This document shows positions 25,353 through 34,769 of a stretch of DNA of 46,738 nucleotides, in pieces. How positions within the stretch are numbered: position 1 is the first letter of the stretch; each line of letters begins with the position of its first letter. The DNA comes from Pseudoalteromonas sp. G4. Lineage in GTDB: Bacteria > Pseudomonadota > Gammaproteobacteria > Enterobacterales > Alteromonadaceae. The stretch spans positions 1 to 46,738 of the forward strand of contig NZ_JAPEHW010000022.1 of the NCBI RefSeq assembly GCF_028875915.1, written 5' to 3'. A program made the position numbers and the translations under genes. The notes below the pieces were generated by a model, which saw only the letters and a list, made by a program, of their open reading frames with translations, searched no databases and was not told where the DNA came from.

Positions 25353-26417
25353 GTGCAGTATTGGATCCGAAATTCATTGGTGGTCGCTATTTCAATGGCG
25401 ATTACAGCGTGTTCAGTGTTTACCAATGATTCGCATCATAAACGCAATTACCGTGTTAATGATGAACTTAAAGTGCCTAGTCACCTATCTAAACCATATC
25501 AAGATCCCGCATATGATCTTACCGTTGCGCAGTACCAATCAGCAGAAGAAAGTGCTGAGTATCTTGTAAAAGCGCCTGCTCAAGTACTTACTTTTGCTCA
25601 GGGTTCATGGATTAATGAAGGCGACAAAGAAGCGCGAATTTTCTTTGATAAAAACGAAGGTATTCAAGATTTAGAAAGCTTTATTTGGCAAGCAATTGAT
25701 GATTTGTTTATTGAACGCCAAGTAACAGCTGAGAACAAAGCCGAAAACTATATTACCACTAACTGGCATTCAATTGAGAAGCCAGTCGATGTTTGGTGGT
25801 GGCAAGAAGAGCGCGAATTATCTCGCCAAAAATTCAAGTTTATTGTTGAGTCTGAAGAGCATAAACGTACCGCATCGGTAAAAGTAGAACTTGCTGATTT
25901 TGCATCGAAATATGATGACTTAACTGGCGTATTGCAACAGCGTTTAGAAGTAGCAGCACTGAATGCATTTATTGAACAGTTTGACTTTAACTACCGTCAA
26001 TTACTGGTAGAGCTTAACAAAGCTCGCGGCATTGTATCGCTGCAAATGGGCTTTGATGATAAAGGTAACGCGGCATTTGTAACTGAGCAAAAAACGCGTG
26101 ATATTTTTGAACGCTTTCCAGGTTTCCTTGAGCGAGTTGGCTTCAACATTGATGAGATTGAACAATCGCGCAATGTTATTTTCGCAACGTATGAGTCACC
26201 AGATGAAAGTGTTTGGGATTCAATTTGGGGTGATGATGTACGTAAATTACCACTTGAAGCTGGACAATATCAGCTAGTCGTTTCAGAGACTAAAACAGGT
26301 GGCACATCAATCACTTGGCTTGATTCAGAAGGCGAAACGCTTGAACCAGGTACGCTAAGCGATACCTTGCAGGTGATTCTTGCAATGCTGAAAGAGCGTG
26401 GTGTTGACGTTCAATAA
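25353..26417 (+). CDS. bamC: Outer membrane protein assembly factor BamC
   Basis: 354-residue lipoprotein. A GTG at 25353 is preferred because a perfect AAGGAG lies 6 nt upstream and the peptide then starts with a proper lipoprotein signal, MQYWIRNSLVVAISMAITAC, with the lipid-modified Cys at residue 20. A longer frame from 25287 would put a charged segment before it. The unstructured N-terminal BamD-binding part (about 21-95; NYRVNDELKVPSHLSKPYQ) is followed by two helix-grip domains (about 96-210 and 225-350). It is a member of the BAM complex and normally follows dapA, which is missing here. Confidence 0.92.
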   Translation: MQYWIRNSLVVAISMAITACSVFTNDSHHKRNYRVNDELKVPSHLSKPYQDPAYDLTVAQYQSAEESAEYLVKAPAQVLTFAQGSWINEGDKEARIFFDKNEGIQDLESFIWQAIDDLFIERQVTAENKAENYITTNWHSIEKPVDVWWWQEERELSRQKFKFIVESEEHKRTASVKVELADFASKYDDLTGVLQQRLEVAALNAFIEQFDFNYRQLLVELNKARGIVSLQMGFDDKGNAAFVTEQKTRDIFERFPGFLERVGFNIDEIEQSRNVIFATYESPDESVWDSIWGDDVRKLPLEAGQYQLVVSETKTGGTSITWLDSEGETLEPGTLSDTLQVILAMLKERGVDVQ

Positions 26418-26436
26418 ATATTTTTGAAGGTTGAGT

Positions 26437-26461
26437 AAAAAAGAGCCATTGGCTCTTTTTT
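26437..26461 (+). terminator. Terminator after bamC
   Basis: Stem GAGCC / GGCTC with an ATT loop, extended by A6 and T6. It lies 20 bp after the bamC stop and separates it from the YjiH-like gene. Confidence 0.88.
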
Positions 26462-26576
26462 GCTTTTAATCGGTAGTTAAAAATAGCGAATGTAATAGAA
26501 ATTAAGTAAATGGTTATGCATATTGTTGGCACAGTTATGCAAATCGATTACCGCTATCACTTTAAAGGTAACAAGT

Positions 26577-27977
26577 ATGAGTTTGGAAGCTAATAACACC
26601 ACTGCACCTCGCAGTAATTTTGCGACCATAATGATTTTCCTCATTCCCTCATTAATTGGTGTGTTTTTATTTATGACACCCATTAATCATGGCGGTGAAT
26701 TTACTATTCCAATTGCTATTTTAGCGAAGCTTTTAAAAGGCTTATTGGCTGAACACATCACATTAATTGTGACAACGGTGATTGTGTTGATGGCGGTGGT
26801 GTCGATTCTGGCTACAGCTCTCAAGCCTAAGTTTTTAAAAGAAGGCAGCTTTATTCGTCATTTGCTCATTGTTAGCCCAATTTGGTTAGTAGCGCGCACT
26901 CTCGGTGCAATTTTTGTGCTGATGACCTATTTGAAAGCGGGTGCTTTTACTATTGGCAATACAACCGTTGAAATCTACTCTGATTCTGTTGGTGGCCTAG
27001 TACTGCATGAGCTAATGCCAATTCTATTTTCAGTATTTATTCTTGCGGGAATGTTACTGCCATTATTACTGAATTTTGGTTTGCTTGAATTAGTGGGTAC
27101 TTTGCTTACTAAAGTTATGCGCCCACTATTTGGTGTGCCGGGACGCAGTGCAGTTAACTGTGTTGCATCTTGGTTAGGCGATGGCAGTGTCGGTATTTTA
27201 ATGACCGCAAAGCAGTACGAAGAAAAACACTATACCCAGCGAGAAGCTGCAATTATTGGTACAACGTTTTCAGCAGTTTCGATTACTTTCTGTTTAGTGG
27301 TAATTGGCCAAGTGAAACTGGCTCACTTATTTGCACCGTTTTATTTGACTGTTTGTATGGCTGGTATTGCTGCTGCATTGATTGTGCCGCGTTTACCTCC
27401 ACTTAGATACAAAAAAGATATCTACATTGATGGTGAAGAAGTAAAGGGTAACCCAGAAGCATTGCCAGAGGGCAAAACGCTTTTTAAACATTCACTTGAT
27501 GTTGCGCTTGATAAAGCGCGTCATGCTCAAACTATCAGAGAAACCATGATTGACGGTGTTAAAAATGCAGTTGATATGGTGTTTGCAGTACTTCCTGTGG
27601 TGATGGCGATTGGTACTATCGCTTTAGTAATCGCTGAATATACGCCAGTATTTCAATGGTTAGGTACACCATTTATTCCATTGTTTGAATTAATGCAAAT
27701 TCCAGAAGCAGAAAAAGCGGCACAAACAGTGGTTGTTGGTTTTGCTGATATGTTTATTCCGTCAATTTTAGCGGCACAAAATATCAGTAGTGAGCTGACA
27801 CGCTTTGTGGTTGCAGCAATGAGTGTTACTCAACTTATTTATATGTCTGAGGTTGGAGCACTGTTACTTGGTAGCAAAATTCCAGTAAATATCTTTGAGT
27901 TATTTATAATTTTTATCTTGCGTACCTTAGTAACATTACCAGTGATTGCTTTAATGGGTCATTGGCTAGTAGGTTAA
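26577..27977 (+). CDS. YjiH family / nucleoside-recognition (Gate) membrane protein
   Basis: 466 residues with about ten membrane helices. The ATG at 26577 is preceded by AAAGGTAAC; a TTG-started extension to 26523 is rejected. Family features are the N-terminal helix with FLIPSLIGVFLFMTPI, the Gate segment with FGVPGRSAVNCVASWLGDGSVG and the C-terminal VVGFADMFIPSILAAQNISSE. The YjiH family is of unknown transport substrate; the Gate domain is shared with concentrative nucleoside carriers and spore-maturation proteins. Its stop overlaps the stop of the convergent DUF2897 gene. Confidence 0.88.
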   Translation: MSLEANNTTAPRSNFATIMIFLIPSLIGVFLFMTPINHGGEFTIPIAILAKLLKGLLAEHITLIVTTVIVLMAVVSILATALKPKFLKEGSFIRHLLIVSPIWLVARTLGAIFVLMTYLKAGAFTIGNTTVEIYSDSVGGLVLHELMPILFSVFILAGMLLPLLLNFGLLELVGTLLTKVMRPLFGVPGRSAVNCVASWLGDGSVGILMTAKQYEEKHYTQREAAIIGTTFSAVSITFCLVVIGQVKLAHLFAPFYLTVCMAGIAAALIVPRLPPLRYKKDIYIDGEEVKGNPEALPEGKTLFKHSLDVALDKARHAQTIRETMIDGVKNAVDMVFAVLPVVMAIGTIALVIAEYTPVFQWLGTPFIPLFELMQIPEAEKAAQTVVVGFADMFIPSILAAQNISSELTRFVVAAMSVTQLIYMSEVGALLLGSKIPVNIFELFIIFILRTLVTLPVIALMGHWLVG

Positions 27978-28153
27978 TTTTCTTGATCTTTTTCGGCTCG
28001 TTGTTTTTCTTCTAAAGAACGGCGAGCCTTTTCAATTGGGTCTTGATTAAAGTTCTTCATATCCATCTTTGCTGAATGTTTTAACAGCGCAATATTGCTC
28101 CATACAACTCCAAGCACGATTGCAATTATTAAGATAGTGGCCCAGATACTCAT
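27974..28153 (-). CDS. DUF2897 family small membrane protein
   Basis: 59 residues, MSIWATILIIAIVLGVVWSN onward, with one N-terminal membrane helix, then IALLKHSAKM and a charged tail ending EKQRAEKDQEN. The pattern (helix, SNI.LLK..AKM) is that of DUF2897, a small family of marine gammaproteobacteria with unknown function. AAGGGG lies 8 nt before the ATG, which supports translation. It is too short for most gene finders. Its stop codon overlaps the stop of the YjiH-like gene on the other strand (TTAA), so the two transcripts are convergent. Confidence 0.8.
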   Translation of the reverse strand: MSIWATILIIAIVLGVVWSNIALLKHSAKMDMKNFNQDPIEKARRSLEEKQRAEKDQEN

Positions 28154-28286
28154 TAAATTACCCCTTTATAGTGGTTTTCTTTAATTTTAACCCAGTAAAT
28201 GGAACTTAATAAGTTCTTTTTCATCAATTAAATAGTTGTTACTATTAGCGCGTTTCGCGTAATTTAAATTCTTATGGAGCACGGCG

Positions 28287-29624
28287 TTGTCACTTGAGCG
28301 AGTATTAGTTTGGCCTGAGGCTTATCCACTTTTATTAAAAGGCTTATTGGAGCAAAATGGCGCGTTTATTTTAGACGCACTTGAAGCTTGGCCAAAGTGT
28401 GAAGTGACCAAAGATGCGCAGGGCATCAGCACAAGTGTTTTACCCCCTTTGTACTACCTGTTATGGCAAAAACCGGCAGAGCCTTTTGAGCAGTGTTTTT
28501 ATCAGCATATTTTTGAATATGATGATACTGCCCAGCAATACATTGAATCGGCATTACAGCATTTGCAGCAACAACTAGGTAGTAAAGAAGCTACCAGTGA
28601 ATTGCTTTTATCACGTATTGATCAATATGCGTCAATAGGGCAACAAGTTGCAATGCAAAGCGAGTTGACACTGACTTCTCTGTGCATGCATTTAAGATTG
28701 TTTAAACTGTTTCAGCAATTTTTGAAGCTGGGCATGCCGCTAAGCCAAGATGATGTTTTAGCGATTTGGGCCGATGACGATTTTCGTGAAGTTGCACTTC
28801 CTTTTATCAAAAGTAACTTGAGCGATGATACAAACCTATTAGCAGAAGAAATTGCCGACAGATTAAGGCAAGGTGAAGACTTTTTTGATTTGTTACTTGC
28901 ACTTTCAGATGGCGAAGTAGATAACCGTTTATTAGAGCGTGCGCTGTTGTCTCATATTTCTCAAGAAGATGCGAAGCAGAGCTTATGTATGCGCTTTATT
29001 GAGCAAGGTGCAAAAGGGCAGATCACAGATGAAGACGGCTTAACAGCGTTAATTTGGTCTGCAAAGCAAGGATTCGCCAATGTGTTTGATGCACTCCTTA
29101 CCAAAGAGCGCGCAGGCGAGTGTGATTTAAAAGGTAATAACTTACTGCATTTTGCCGTACGTGCACGCAGCTTAGATATTATCAGCAAAGCACTCAACGG
29201 TGGTGTTAACTATCAGCAAAAAGACGCTGAGGGCCTTACGCCGTATCGCTTAGCGGTTGAGCTAGAATTACCTGAGGTGATTAAACACTTTGAGCATAAA
29301 TTTGGCATCAAAGAACTAAGTGAAGAAGGACAGCTAAAGCTGATCCAGATGGTGCATTTATTACATGCTTTGGTATGTTTTATGTTGCCACTACAGATCT
29401 TTTTAATTTTCTCAGACTCAATTTCAATCAAAACAGAAATAAGCATTGTTTCAACGCTAATTTCGTTAGGTGCATTTGCGTATGCACTTTCGCTCAAGCG
29501 CAGTAATTTATATCCCAATATTAAACACCCATTTGCATTAAGTGTTATTCGTTTTTTATCACCTGTGTGCTTGATTCTGGCACTGTTATTATTATTGATT
29601 ATTCTTACAACTGTACTGAGCTAG
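28287..29624 (+). CDS. Ankyrin-repeat membrane protein
   Basis: 445 residues from a TTG start at 28287 with GGAG 8 nt upstream; an ATG at 28274 is out of frame. Residues about 1-240 are helical and unrecognised. Three ankyrin repeats follow at about 248-345 (EDGLTALIWSAKQGFANVF, KGNNLLHFAVRARSLDII, AEGLTPYRLAVELELPEVI). The C-terminal 90 residues have three membrane helices (from MVHLLHALVCFML to the end). The layout puts the ankyrin platform on the cytoplasmic side. It stands alone with its own terminator. Function unknown. Confidence 0.85.
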   Translation: MSLERVLVWPEAYPLLLKGLLEQNGAFILDALEAWPKCEVTKDAQGISTSVLPPLYYLLWQKPAEPFEQCFYQHIFEYDDTAQQYIESALQHLQQQLGSKEATSELLLSRIDQYASIGQQVAMQSELTLTSLCMHLRLFKLFQQFLKLGMPLSQDDVLAIWADDDFREVALPFIKSNLSDDTNLLAEEIADRLRQGEDFFDLLLALSDGEVDNRLLERALLSHISQEDAKQSLCMRFIEQGAKGQITDEDGLTALIWSAKQGFANVFDALLTKERAGECDLKGNNLLHFAVRARSLDIISKALNGGVNYQQKDAEGLTPYRLAVELELPEVIKHFEHKFGIKELSEEGQLKLIQMVHLLHALVCFMLPLQIFLIFSDSISIKTEISIVSTLISLGAFAYALSLKRSNLYPNIKHPFALSVIRFLSPVCLILALLLLLIILTTVLS

Positions 29625-29641
29625 CCGTTATATTTATTCCG

Positions 29642-29670
29642 AAAAAGGCCACTGTGAAAGTGGCCTTTTT
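29642..29670 (+). terminator. Terminator after the ankyrin gene
   Basis: Stem GGCCACT / AGTGGCC (29647-29665), loop GTGAA, flanked by A5 and T6. Confidence 0.9.
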
Positions 29671-29788
29671 TGTTTTTACTAAAAGCTTTATAAAAAGTGG
29701 CCACTTCAAAACGAAATATTATTAGCCTTTAAAGAGGATGTTTGAAATAATGTTATAAGATATTCCATTAAGTAATAAAGCAGTAAGT

Positions 29789-31636
29789 ATGAGCCAGTCG
29801 TTAATTTATTTAGACGCCAACGCAACTACACCGGTTTACAGTGATATTGCCAAAGAGGTAATGCATTGTATGGAAGTTGAATTTGGCAACCCATCATCGT
29901 CACACATTACTGGCTTAAAAGCTAAGCGTTTAATGGAAGACACGCGTAACTTAGGAAAAAAACTTATCGGCACAGAAAAAGGCCGATTGTTATTTACATC
30001 TGGCGCTACAGAAGGCATTCAAACGTCGGTTGTGTCTGCATTAATTGCTGCTAAATCTCATAATATTGAAAAACCGGTTTTACTTTATGGTGCAACAGAA
30101 CACAAAGCGGTACCCAACACTTTAAAACATTGGAATGAATTACTCGAAATTAATGCTGAGGTAATTGCAATCCCTGTGGATAGCAAAGGTATTTTAGATC
30201 ATGATTTTATTGCTCAGCACATCGAAAATGCGCTGATGATCTGCACCATGATCGTAAATAATGAAACGGGTGCCACACAGGACATCGCAGCGCTAGACAA
30301 AGTGATCCGTGATAATAATCCAAATGTGTTTTGGATGGTGGATTGTGTACAAGGCCTTGGTAAGCAAGCGCTGAATCTTGATAAAACCAGCATTAACTAC
30401 GCGCCGTTTTCTGGTCATAAACTGTATGCGCCAAAAGGTATTGGCTTTTTATACTTAAGCGAAAATGCACCATTAACACCGTTTATTGCAGGTGGTGGTC
30501 AAGAAAGTGGTGCGCGCTCTGGCACCGAAAATTTACCGGGCATTGCAGGACTGAAAAAATTATTTGAACTGATGCTGGATAATACAAACAACGTATTCAA
30601 ACCATTAGAAACATTAAAACGCTACCGCGCAGACCTTGCCGAAGCGCTTTCATATACTTTTGATGAAATTGTGTTTAACAATGACTTTGATGTTTCTGTA
30701 CCGACGACGCTTAATTTTAGTGTTGCAAATATTGCGGGCAGTGAAGTGATGAACTTATTTGATGCTGCTAGTATTCGTGTAAGTGCAGGTTCTGCATGCA
30801 GTTCGGGGGCAGCGAGTAGCTTTGTATTAGATGCGATGAATTTAGCGCCTTGGCAAAGTGAAAATGCTATTCGCTTATCGTTTGGCCCCATGGCAACAGA
30901 GCAAGAAATTAATAATGCGTGTGAGCGTATTCGCTCGTTAAAAGACAAGTTAGCAAACGCCTGTATGCTATTTGAGAGAAGCAAAGAAACCCCGTGTGCT
31001 GTTGGTGTAAATCAGTATGTACTGAATAACGAAATCATGTATGTGATTGTCAATGAGTCTCTAAATGCTCTTTTGATTAACGCAAAAACAAGCGAGCTGG
31101 GAAAGATTGAACGATTAATTAAAAATCAAGGGTTAAGAGTAACGGGATTAGTTAATGTCGATACTGACGTTGCTGCTATTTTTGCTAACGCGAAGCAATA
31201 TGACTTAAAACATGACGCGCACTTGCTTGATTTTGGTGTTGAAATTAATCAAGGCATGCTTTACAAACATAGTAATAACCAGCGCATTGAAATGCCATTA
31301 CAATTTTTGCCTTGCGAGACTATTACTGAAATTAACAGTGCATCACTTAAACAGGCGCTGGTTGCCGAGCAAGTAGATGGGATTGTGGATATTCGTGAAA
31401 ATTACGAACATCAAGAAGGTGAATTAGGGGACTTCTTAAATATTCCAAGTGATATGATAAGTAATATCCCAAGTCACCGCTTATTTAATGAAATGATAGA
31501 AGGGCGATTAGCGCAATCAAAGCGTTATGTTTTGGTGTGCAGAAGTGGTCGCCGCTCAAAAGCCTGTTGTGCATTATTGAATGAATTTGGCTTTACTAAC
31601 CTGACCAATCTTGCAGGTGGCGTTGCGTTTATCTAA
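29789..31636 (+). CDS. Cysteine desulfurase-rhodanese fusion protein
   Basis: 615 residues. An N-terminal class V aminotransferase (about 6-395) has the cysteine-desulfurase features: PLP lysine Lys211 (SGHKLYAPKG), PLP-stacking His105 (ATEHKAVPN) and the persulfide-forming Cys337 (SAGSACSSGAASS). A middle segment (about 405-505) follows. A C-terminal rhodanese domain (about 518-615) has VDIRENYE and the active-site loop CRSGRRS with Cys584. The likely reaction is sulfur removal from cysteine, with transfer of the persulfide from Cys337 to Cys584 in the same chain. It is separate from the isc and suf operons here, so the acceptor is unknown. The start at 29789 has only a weak ribosome site. 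Confidence 0.88.
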   Translation: MSQSLIYLDANATTPVYSDIAKEVMHCMEVEFGNPSSSHITGLKAKRLMEDTRNLGKKLIGTEKGRLLFTSGATEGIQTSVVSALIAAKSHNIEKPVLLYGATEHKAVPNTLKHWNELLEINAEVIAIPVDSKGILDHDFIAQHIENALMICTMIVNNETGATQDIAALDKVIRDNNPNVFWMVDCVQGLGKQALNLDKTSINYAPFSGHKLYAPKGIGFLYLSENAPLTPFIAGGGQESGARSGTENLPGIAGLKKLFELMLDNTNNVFKPLETLKRYRADLAEALSYTFDEIVFNNDFDVSVPTTLNFSVANIAGSEVMNLFDAASIRVSAGSACSSGAASSFVLDAMNLAPWQSENAIRLSFGPMATEQEINNACERIRSLKDKLANACMLFERSKETPCAVGVNQYVLNNEIMYVIVNESLNALLINAKTSELGKIERLIKNQGLRVTGLVNVDTDVAAIFANAKQYDLKHDAHLLDFGVEINQGMLYKHSNNQRIEMPLQFLPCETITEINSASLKQALVAEQVDGIVDIRENYEHQEGELGDFLNIPSDMISNIPSHRLFNEMIEGRLAQSKRYVLVCRSGRRSKACCALLNEFGFTNLTNLAGGVAFI

Positions 31637-31654
31637 AAAGGCTTTAACACCCAT

Positions 31655-31681
31655 AAAAAAGCAGCGAAATCGCTGCTTTTT
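31655..31681. terminator. Bidirectional terminator after the desulfurase gene
   Basis: Stem GCAGCG / CGCTGC with an AAAT loop, flanked by A6 and T5. It separates the desulfurase gene (ends 31636) from the convergent regulator gene (ends 31731). Confidence 0.88.
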
Positions 31682-31683
31682 AT

Positions 31684-31700
31684 TAGAGCGTGTTGACCTT
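31684..31700. repeat. 17-bp repeat, copy 1
   Basis: TAGAGCGTGTTGACCTT occurs here and again at 46683-46699. In this copy it is followed by a partial inverted copy (TCATCACGC and GGTCAA, 31706-31722), so it forms a small dyad (TTGACC...GGTCAA). Nature unknown. Confidence 0.6.
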
Positions 31701-31730
31701 ATAGTCATCACGCTTTGGTCAAATATAACG

Positions 31731-32759
31731 TTAGGCAATGTGCCCTGTTGAATCACGAACAACTAATTCTGGCGTAAAACAAACAGCCATTTTTTCTTCT
31801 TTGATTTTAGTCGGGCGACTATTTGCAAATAAAAGTTTAGCGGCTTGTGTTGCAATATCTTGGTTTGACTGATGTGCTGTTGTCAGCTTTGGCCATGTCT
31901 GTTTTGAGAAGGGTGAATCCTCAAATCCAGTAATAGATAATTGTTCTGGGATTTTAATGTCCATCAAGCGAGATGCAAATAATGCACCCGCTGCGATTTC
32001 ATCGTTACAAGCAAAAATGGCAGTCACTTTACTGTTTTTAGCCATGATTGCTTTTGCACCTTCCACACCTGATTCGAATGAATATTTGCCTGGGAAAATC
32101 AGAGATTCATCAAGGGAAATATTATGTTCGCTCAAAGCGGCCTTGTATCCTGCTAAACGTTCAAGTGTTGATTTGTGCTCTTCTTCACCGGTAATAAATG
32201 CAATGTGTTTATGTCCGAGTGAAATAAGATGTTCAGTAATTTGGTATGCGGCATCGTGGTCATTTACAAAGATGGCATTTGACTTACCTTCTTGTTCAGT
32301 TGGTTCACGACCTGACAAAATACGTACGTAGTTAATGTTCAGTGAATCAAGTAACTCAATGACATCCTCACGCTCCGATAGGGGAGGCGTTAATACTAAG
32401 CCTGACAAGCGAGAACGCTCAATCATGGTTTGTATTTCGTCTAATACGTTTTCATCAGTGCTACTGCAAGGGTGAATAAGCAGTTCATAGCCTTCTTCTT
32501 TGCAGCGCGATAAGATCCCATTTTGCATATCAATAACATAATAAGCGTTAGGGTTGCTGTACACTAAGCCAATGGCAAATGATTTGGTTCCCGCTAAACT
32601 ACGCGCTGCTAAATTCGGCTTGTAGTTGAGTTCTTTTACCGCAGCCATAACCTTATCTGAGGTTTTTTTTCTAACCGATGGCTCGTTATTCATAACACGA
32701 GACACAGTTTTCATTGATACGCCAGCGAGGCGAGCAACATCGTTTATGGTGACTTTCAT
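31731..32759 (-). CDS. LacI-family transcriptional repressor
   Basis: 342 residues from the ATG at 32759. The N-terminal helix-turn-helix (TINDVARLAGVSMKTVSRVM, 4-23) and hinge helix (KPNLAARSLAG, about 47-57) are standard, followed by the sugar-binding domain (about 60-335; GLVYSNPNAYYVIDMQNGIL and FACNDEIAAGALF). A longer start at 32819 is rejected. It is divergent from pgi, with two operator-like palindromes in the 288-bp gap, and the same palindrome recurs upstream of the TonB receptor and halogenase genes. It probably represses glucose or oligosaccharide genes and is released by a sugar; effector not determinable from sequence. Confidence 0.92.
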   Translation of the reverse strand: MKVTINDVARLAGVSMKTVSRVMNNEPSVRKKTSDKVMAAVKELNYKPNLAARSLAGTKSFAIGLVYSNPNAYYVIDMQNGILSRCKEEGYELLIHPCSSTDENVLDEIQTMIERSRLSGLVLTPPLSEREDVIELLDSLNINYVRILSGREPTEQEGKSNAIFVNDHDAAYQITEHLISLGHKHIAFITGEEEHKSTLERLAGYKAALSEHNISLDESLIFPGKYSFESGVEGAKAIMAKNSKVTAIFACNDEIAAGALFASRLMDIKIPEQLSITGFEDSPFSKQTWPKLTTAHQSNQDIATQAAKLLFANSRPTKIKEEKMAVCFTPELVVRDSTGHIA

Positions 32760-32889
32760 ATTGTTATTATTTCTTTTGCTGATGGTTCCTGCATAACGCA
32801 TAGGAGAAATAGCACACAAGTTGCCATTCTAACTGTTTTTTTTTCAAGTCTGTAGTTATGTTTCATATTTTATACAGAATCGAGCTGAT

Positions 32890-32903
32890 TGATACCGGTG
32901 TCA
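32890..32903. promoter_or_regulatory. LacI-type operator O1 (pgi, distal)
   Basis: TGATACCGGTGTCA differs from a perfect palindrome by one base. It lies 33 bp upstream of operator O2, in the gap between the repressor gene and pgi, suited to cooperative binding or repression of the divergent regulator. Confidence 0.7.
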
Positions 32904-32921
32904 AAAAGTTGAAATTGTCAA

Positions 32922-32950
32922 TTGACAGCGTTGTCATTTTTACTTATTGT
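32922..32950 (+). promoter_or_regulatory. pgi promoter with overlapping LacI operator O2
   Basis: TTGACA (32922-32927), a 17-bp spacer and TATTGT (32945-32950). Operator TGACAGCGTTGTCA (32923-32936) covers the -35 element. A second, shorter dyad TGTCAATTGACA (32916-32927) overlaps it. Position over the -35 implies repression by a LacI-family protein. Confidence 0.78.
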
Positions 32951-33047
32951 TAACGTACAAAATTTAACAAGTAGTAACTTTAGCAAGTGTTTGACTAAAT
33001 TCAAGGTTCAAATACATGCATAAGTATAAATAGAGTAAAGGTAAAAT

Positions 33048-34691
33048 ATGAGTGGTCGTTCTTCTTTAGCAAGTTGGCAAACACTAGCAGGTCTAGCAAG
33101 TGAGTTAAAACAACAACACTTAGTTGATTTGTTTGCTAATGATGCAGAGCGATTTGAACGCTTTTCAACGCACATTGACGGTGTTTTCTTTGATTACTCA
33201 AAAAACCTCATTACTCAAGATGTTAAAAAAGCGTTATTAGAACTGGCAAATGAAGTTGATTTGGCTTCGTGGCGCGACAAAATGTTTTCAGGTGAAAAAA
33301 TTAACTTCACTGAAAATCGTGCGGTGTTACATACAGCACTTCGCAAACGTAATAACCAAGCTGTTTATGTGGATGGTGAAAACGTTGTTGACGCGGTGAA
33401 TAGCGAACTTGCAAAAATTAAAGCATTTACTGAAAAAGTACGCAGTGGTGAGTGGTTAGGCTATACCGGAAAACGTATCACTGATGTGGTTAGTATTGGT
33501 GTAGGTGGCTCTAACTTAGGTCCGCAAATGGCGACTGAAGCGTTAGCTGCTTATGCAGATAACACAATTGATGTGCACTACGCATCAAATGCTGACGGTA
33601 TGCAAATCGCAAGCGTGCTCGCTAAGGTAGACCCAGAAACGACCTTATTTGTTATTTCGAGTAAAACATTTACAACCTCTGAAACCATGGCAAACGCAAA
33701 AACTGCGGTTGCGTGGTTAAAAAATGCAGCAGGTTGTGACTCAGCCGTTGCCAAACATTTTGCTGCGGTAAGTACCAACTTAGAAAAAACATCTGAATTT
33801 GGTATTAATCCTGACAATGTATTTACCATGTGGGATTGGGTTGGTGGTCGTTTCTCGATGTGGTCAGCAATTGGTTTACCAATCGCCCTTTACCTCGGTT
33901 TTGATATTTTTGTTGAACTACTTGAAGGCGCCTTTGAAGTAGACGAGCACTTTTTAAATGCAAAATTTGAAGACAACATTCCAGTGTTAATGGCGCTTTT
34001 AAGCGTGTGGAATACCAGCTTTTTAAATGCGCGAGCGCAAGCTATTTTGCCATATGACCAAAGCATGCATATGTTACCGGCATATTTACAGCAAGCGGAA
34101 ATGGAAAGTAATGGTAAGTCAGTGACATTTGATGGCAAAGCGATTGATTATACTAGCGTGCCACTGATTTGGGGTATGACAGGAATTAATGGTCAGCATG
34201 CGTTTTATCAGTATCTTCACCAAGGTACTACGATTGTGCCAGCAGACTTTATTGGTTCAATCACACCTGTGACAGACGTTAATAATCATCATGAAATTCT
34301 AATGGCAAACTTTTTTGCGCAAACAGAAGCCATGATGACTGGTGTTACAAAAGAGCAAGTTATTGCTGACTTGGCAGACAAAGGATTATCTCAAGCGCAA
34401 ATAGATGCATTGGTTGAACATAAAGTTCATAAAGGCAATCGCCCAACGACTTCAATTTTACTCGATAAAATTGATGCGAAACATCTAGGTCGATTAATTG
34501 CGCTATACGAACACAAAATTTTCTGCCAAGGCATTATTTTAGAGATTTGCTCATTTGATCAATGGGGTGTTGAGCTTGGTAAAGGCCTGGCAAACGCGAT
34601 TCAAAAAGAATTAGAGACAGACGAGCGCTTTGAGCACGATAGTTCAACCGCGGGTTTAATCGCTTTATATAAAAATAAGCGTCAAAAATAG
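33048..34691 (+). CDS. pgi: Glucose-6-phosphate isomerase
   Basis: 547 residues, nearly the same length as the E. coli enzyme (549). Interconverts glucose-6-phosphate and fructose-6-phosphate. Both family signatures are intact: DWVGGRFSMWSAIG (264-277) and FDQWGVELGK, which contains the catalytic lysine region; VSIGVGGSNLGPQMATEAL and SSKTFTTSETMANA bind the phosphate. AAAGGTAAAAT before the ATG is the ribosome site. Transcribed from an operator-controlled promoter, which is unusual for a housekeeping glycolytic gene and ties it to the sugar regulon. Confidence 0.98.
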   Translation: MSGRSSLASWQTLAGLASELKQQHLVDLFANDAERFERFSTHIDGVFFDYSKNLITQDVKKALLELANEVDLASWRDKMFSGEKINFTENRAVLHTALRKRNNQAVYVDGENVVDAVNSELAKIKAFTEKVRSGEWLGYTGKRITDVVSIGVGGSNLGPQMATEALAAYADNTIDVHYASNADGMQIASVLAKVDPETTLFVISSKTFTTSETMANAKTAVAWLKNAAGCDSAVAKHFAAVSTNLEKTSEFGINPDNVFTMWDWVGGRFSMWSAIGLPIALYLGFDIFVELLEGAFEVDEHFLNAKFEDNIPVLMALLSVWNTSFLNARAQAILPYDQSMHMLPAYLQQAEMESNGKSVTFDGKAIDYTSVPLIWGMTGINGQHAFYQYLHQGTTIVPADFIGSITPVTDVNNHHEILMANFFAQTEAMMTGVTKEQVIADLADKGLSQAQIDALVEHKVHKGNRPTTSILLDKIDAKHLGRLIALYEHKIFCQGIILEICSFDQWGVELGKGLANAIQKELETDERFEHDSSTAGLIALYKNKRQK

Positions 34692-34769
34692 GATAAATGT
34701 CAGGGTTTATAGCCTGATATTAAGATAAACTGCGCGGCTTTTCTGCTAGCAGCAGTTGCTCAAAATACC

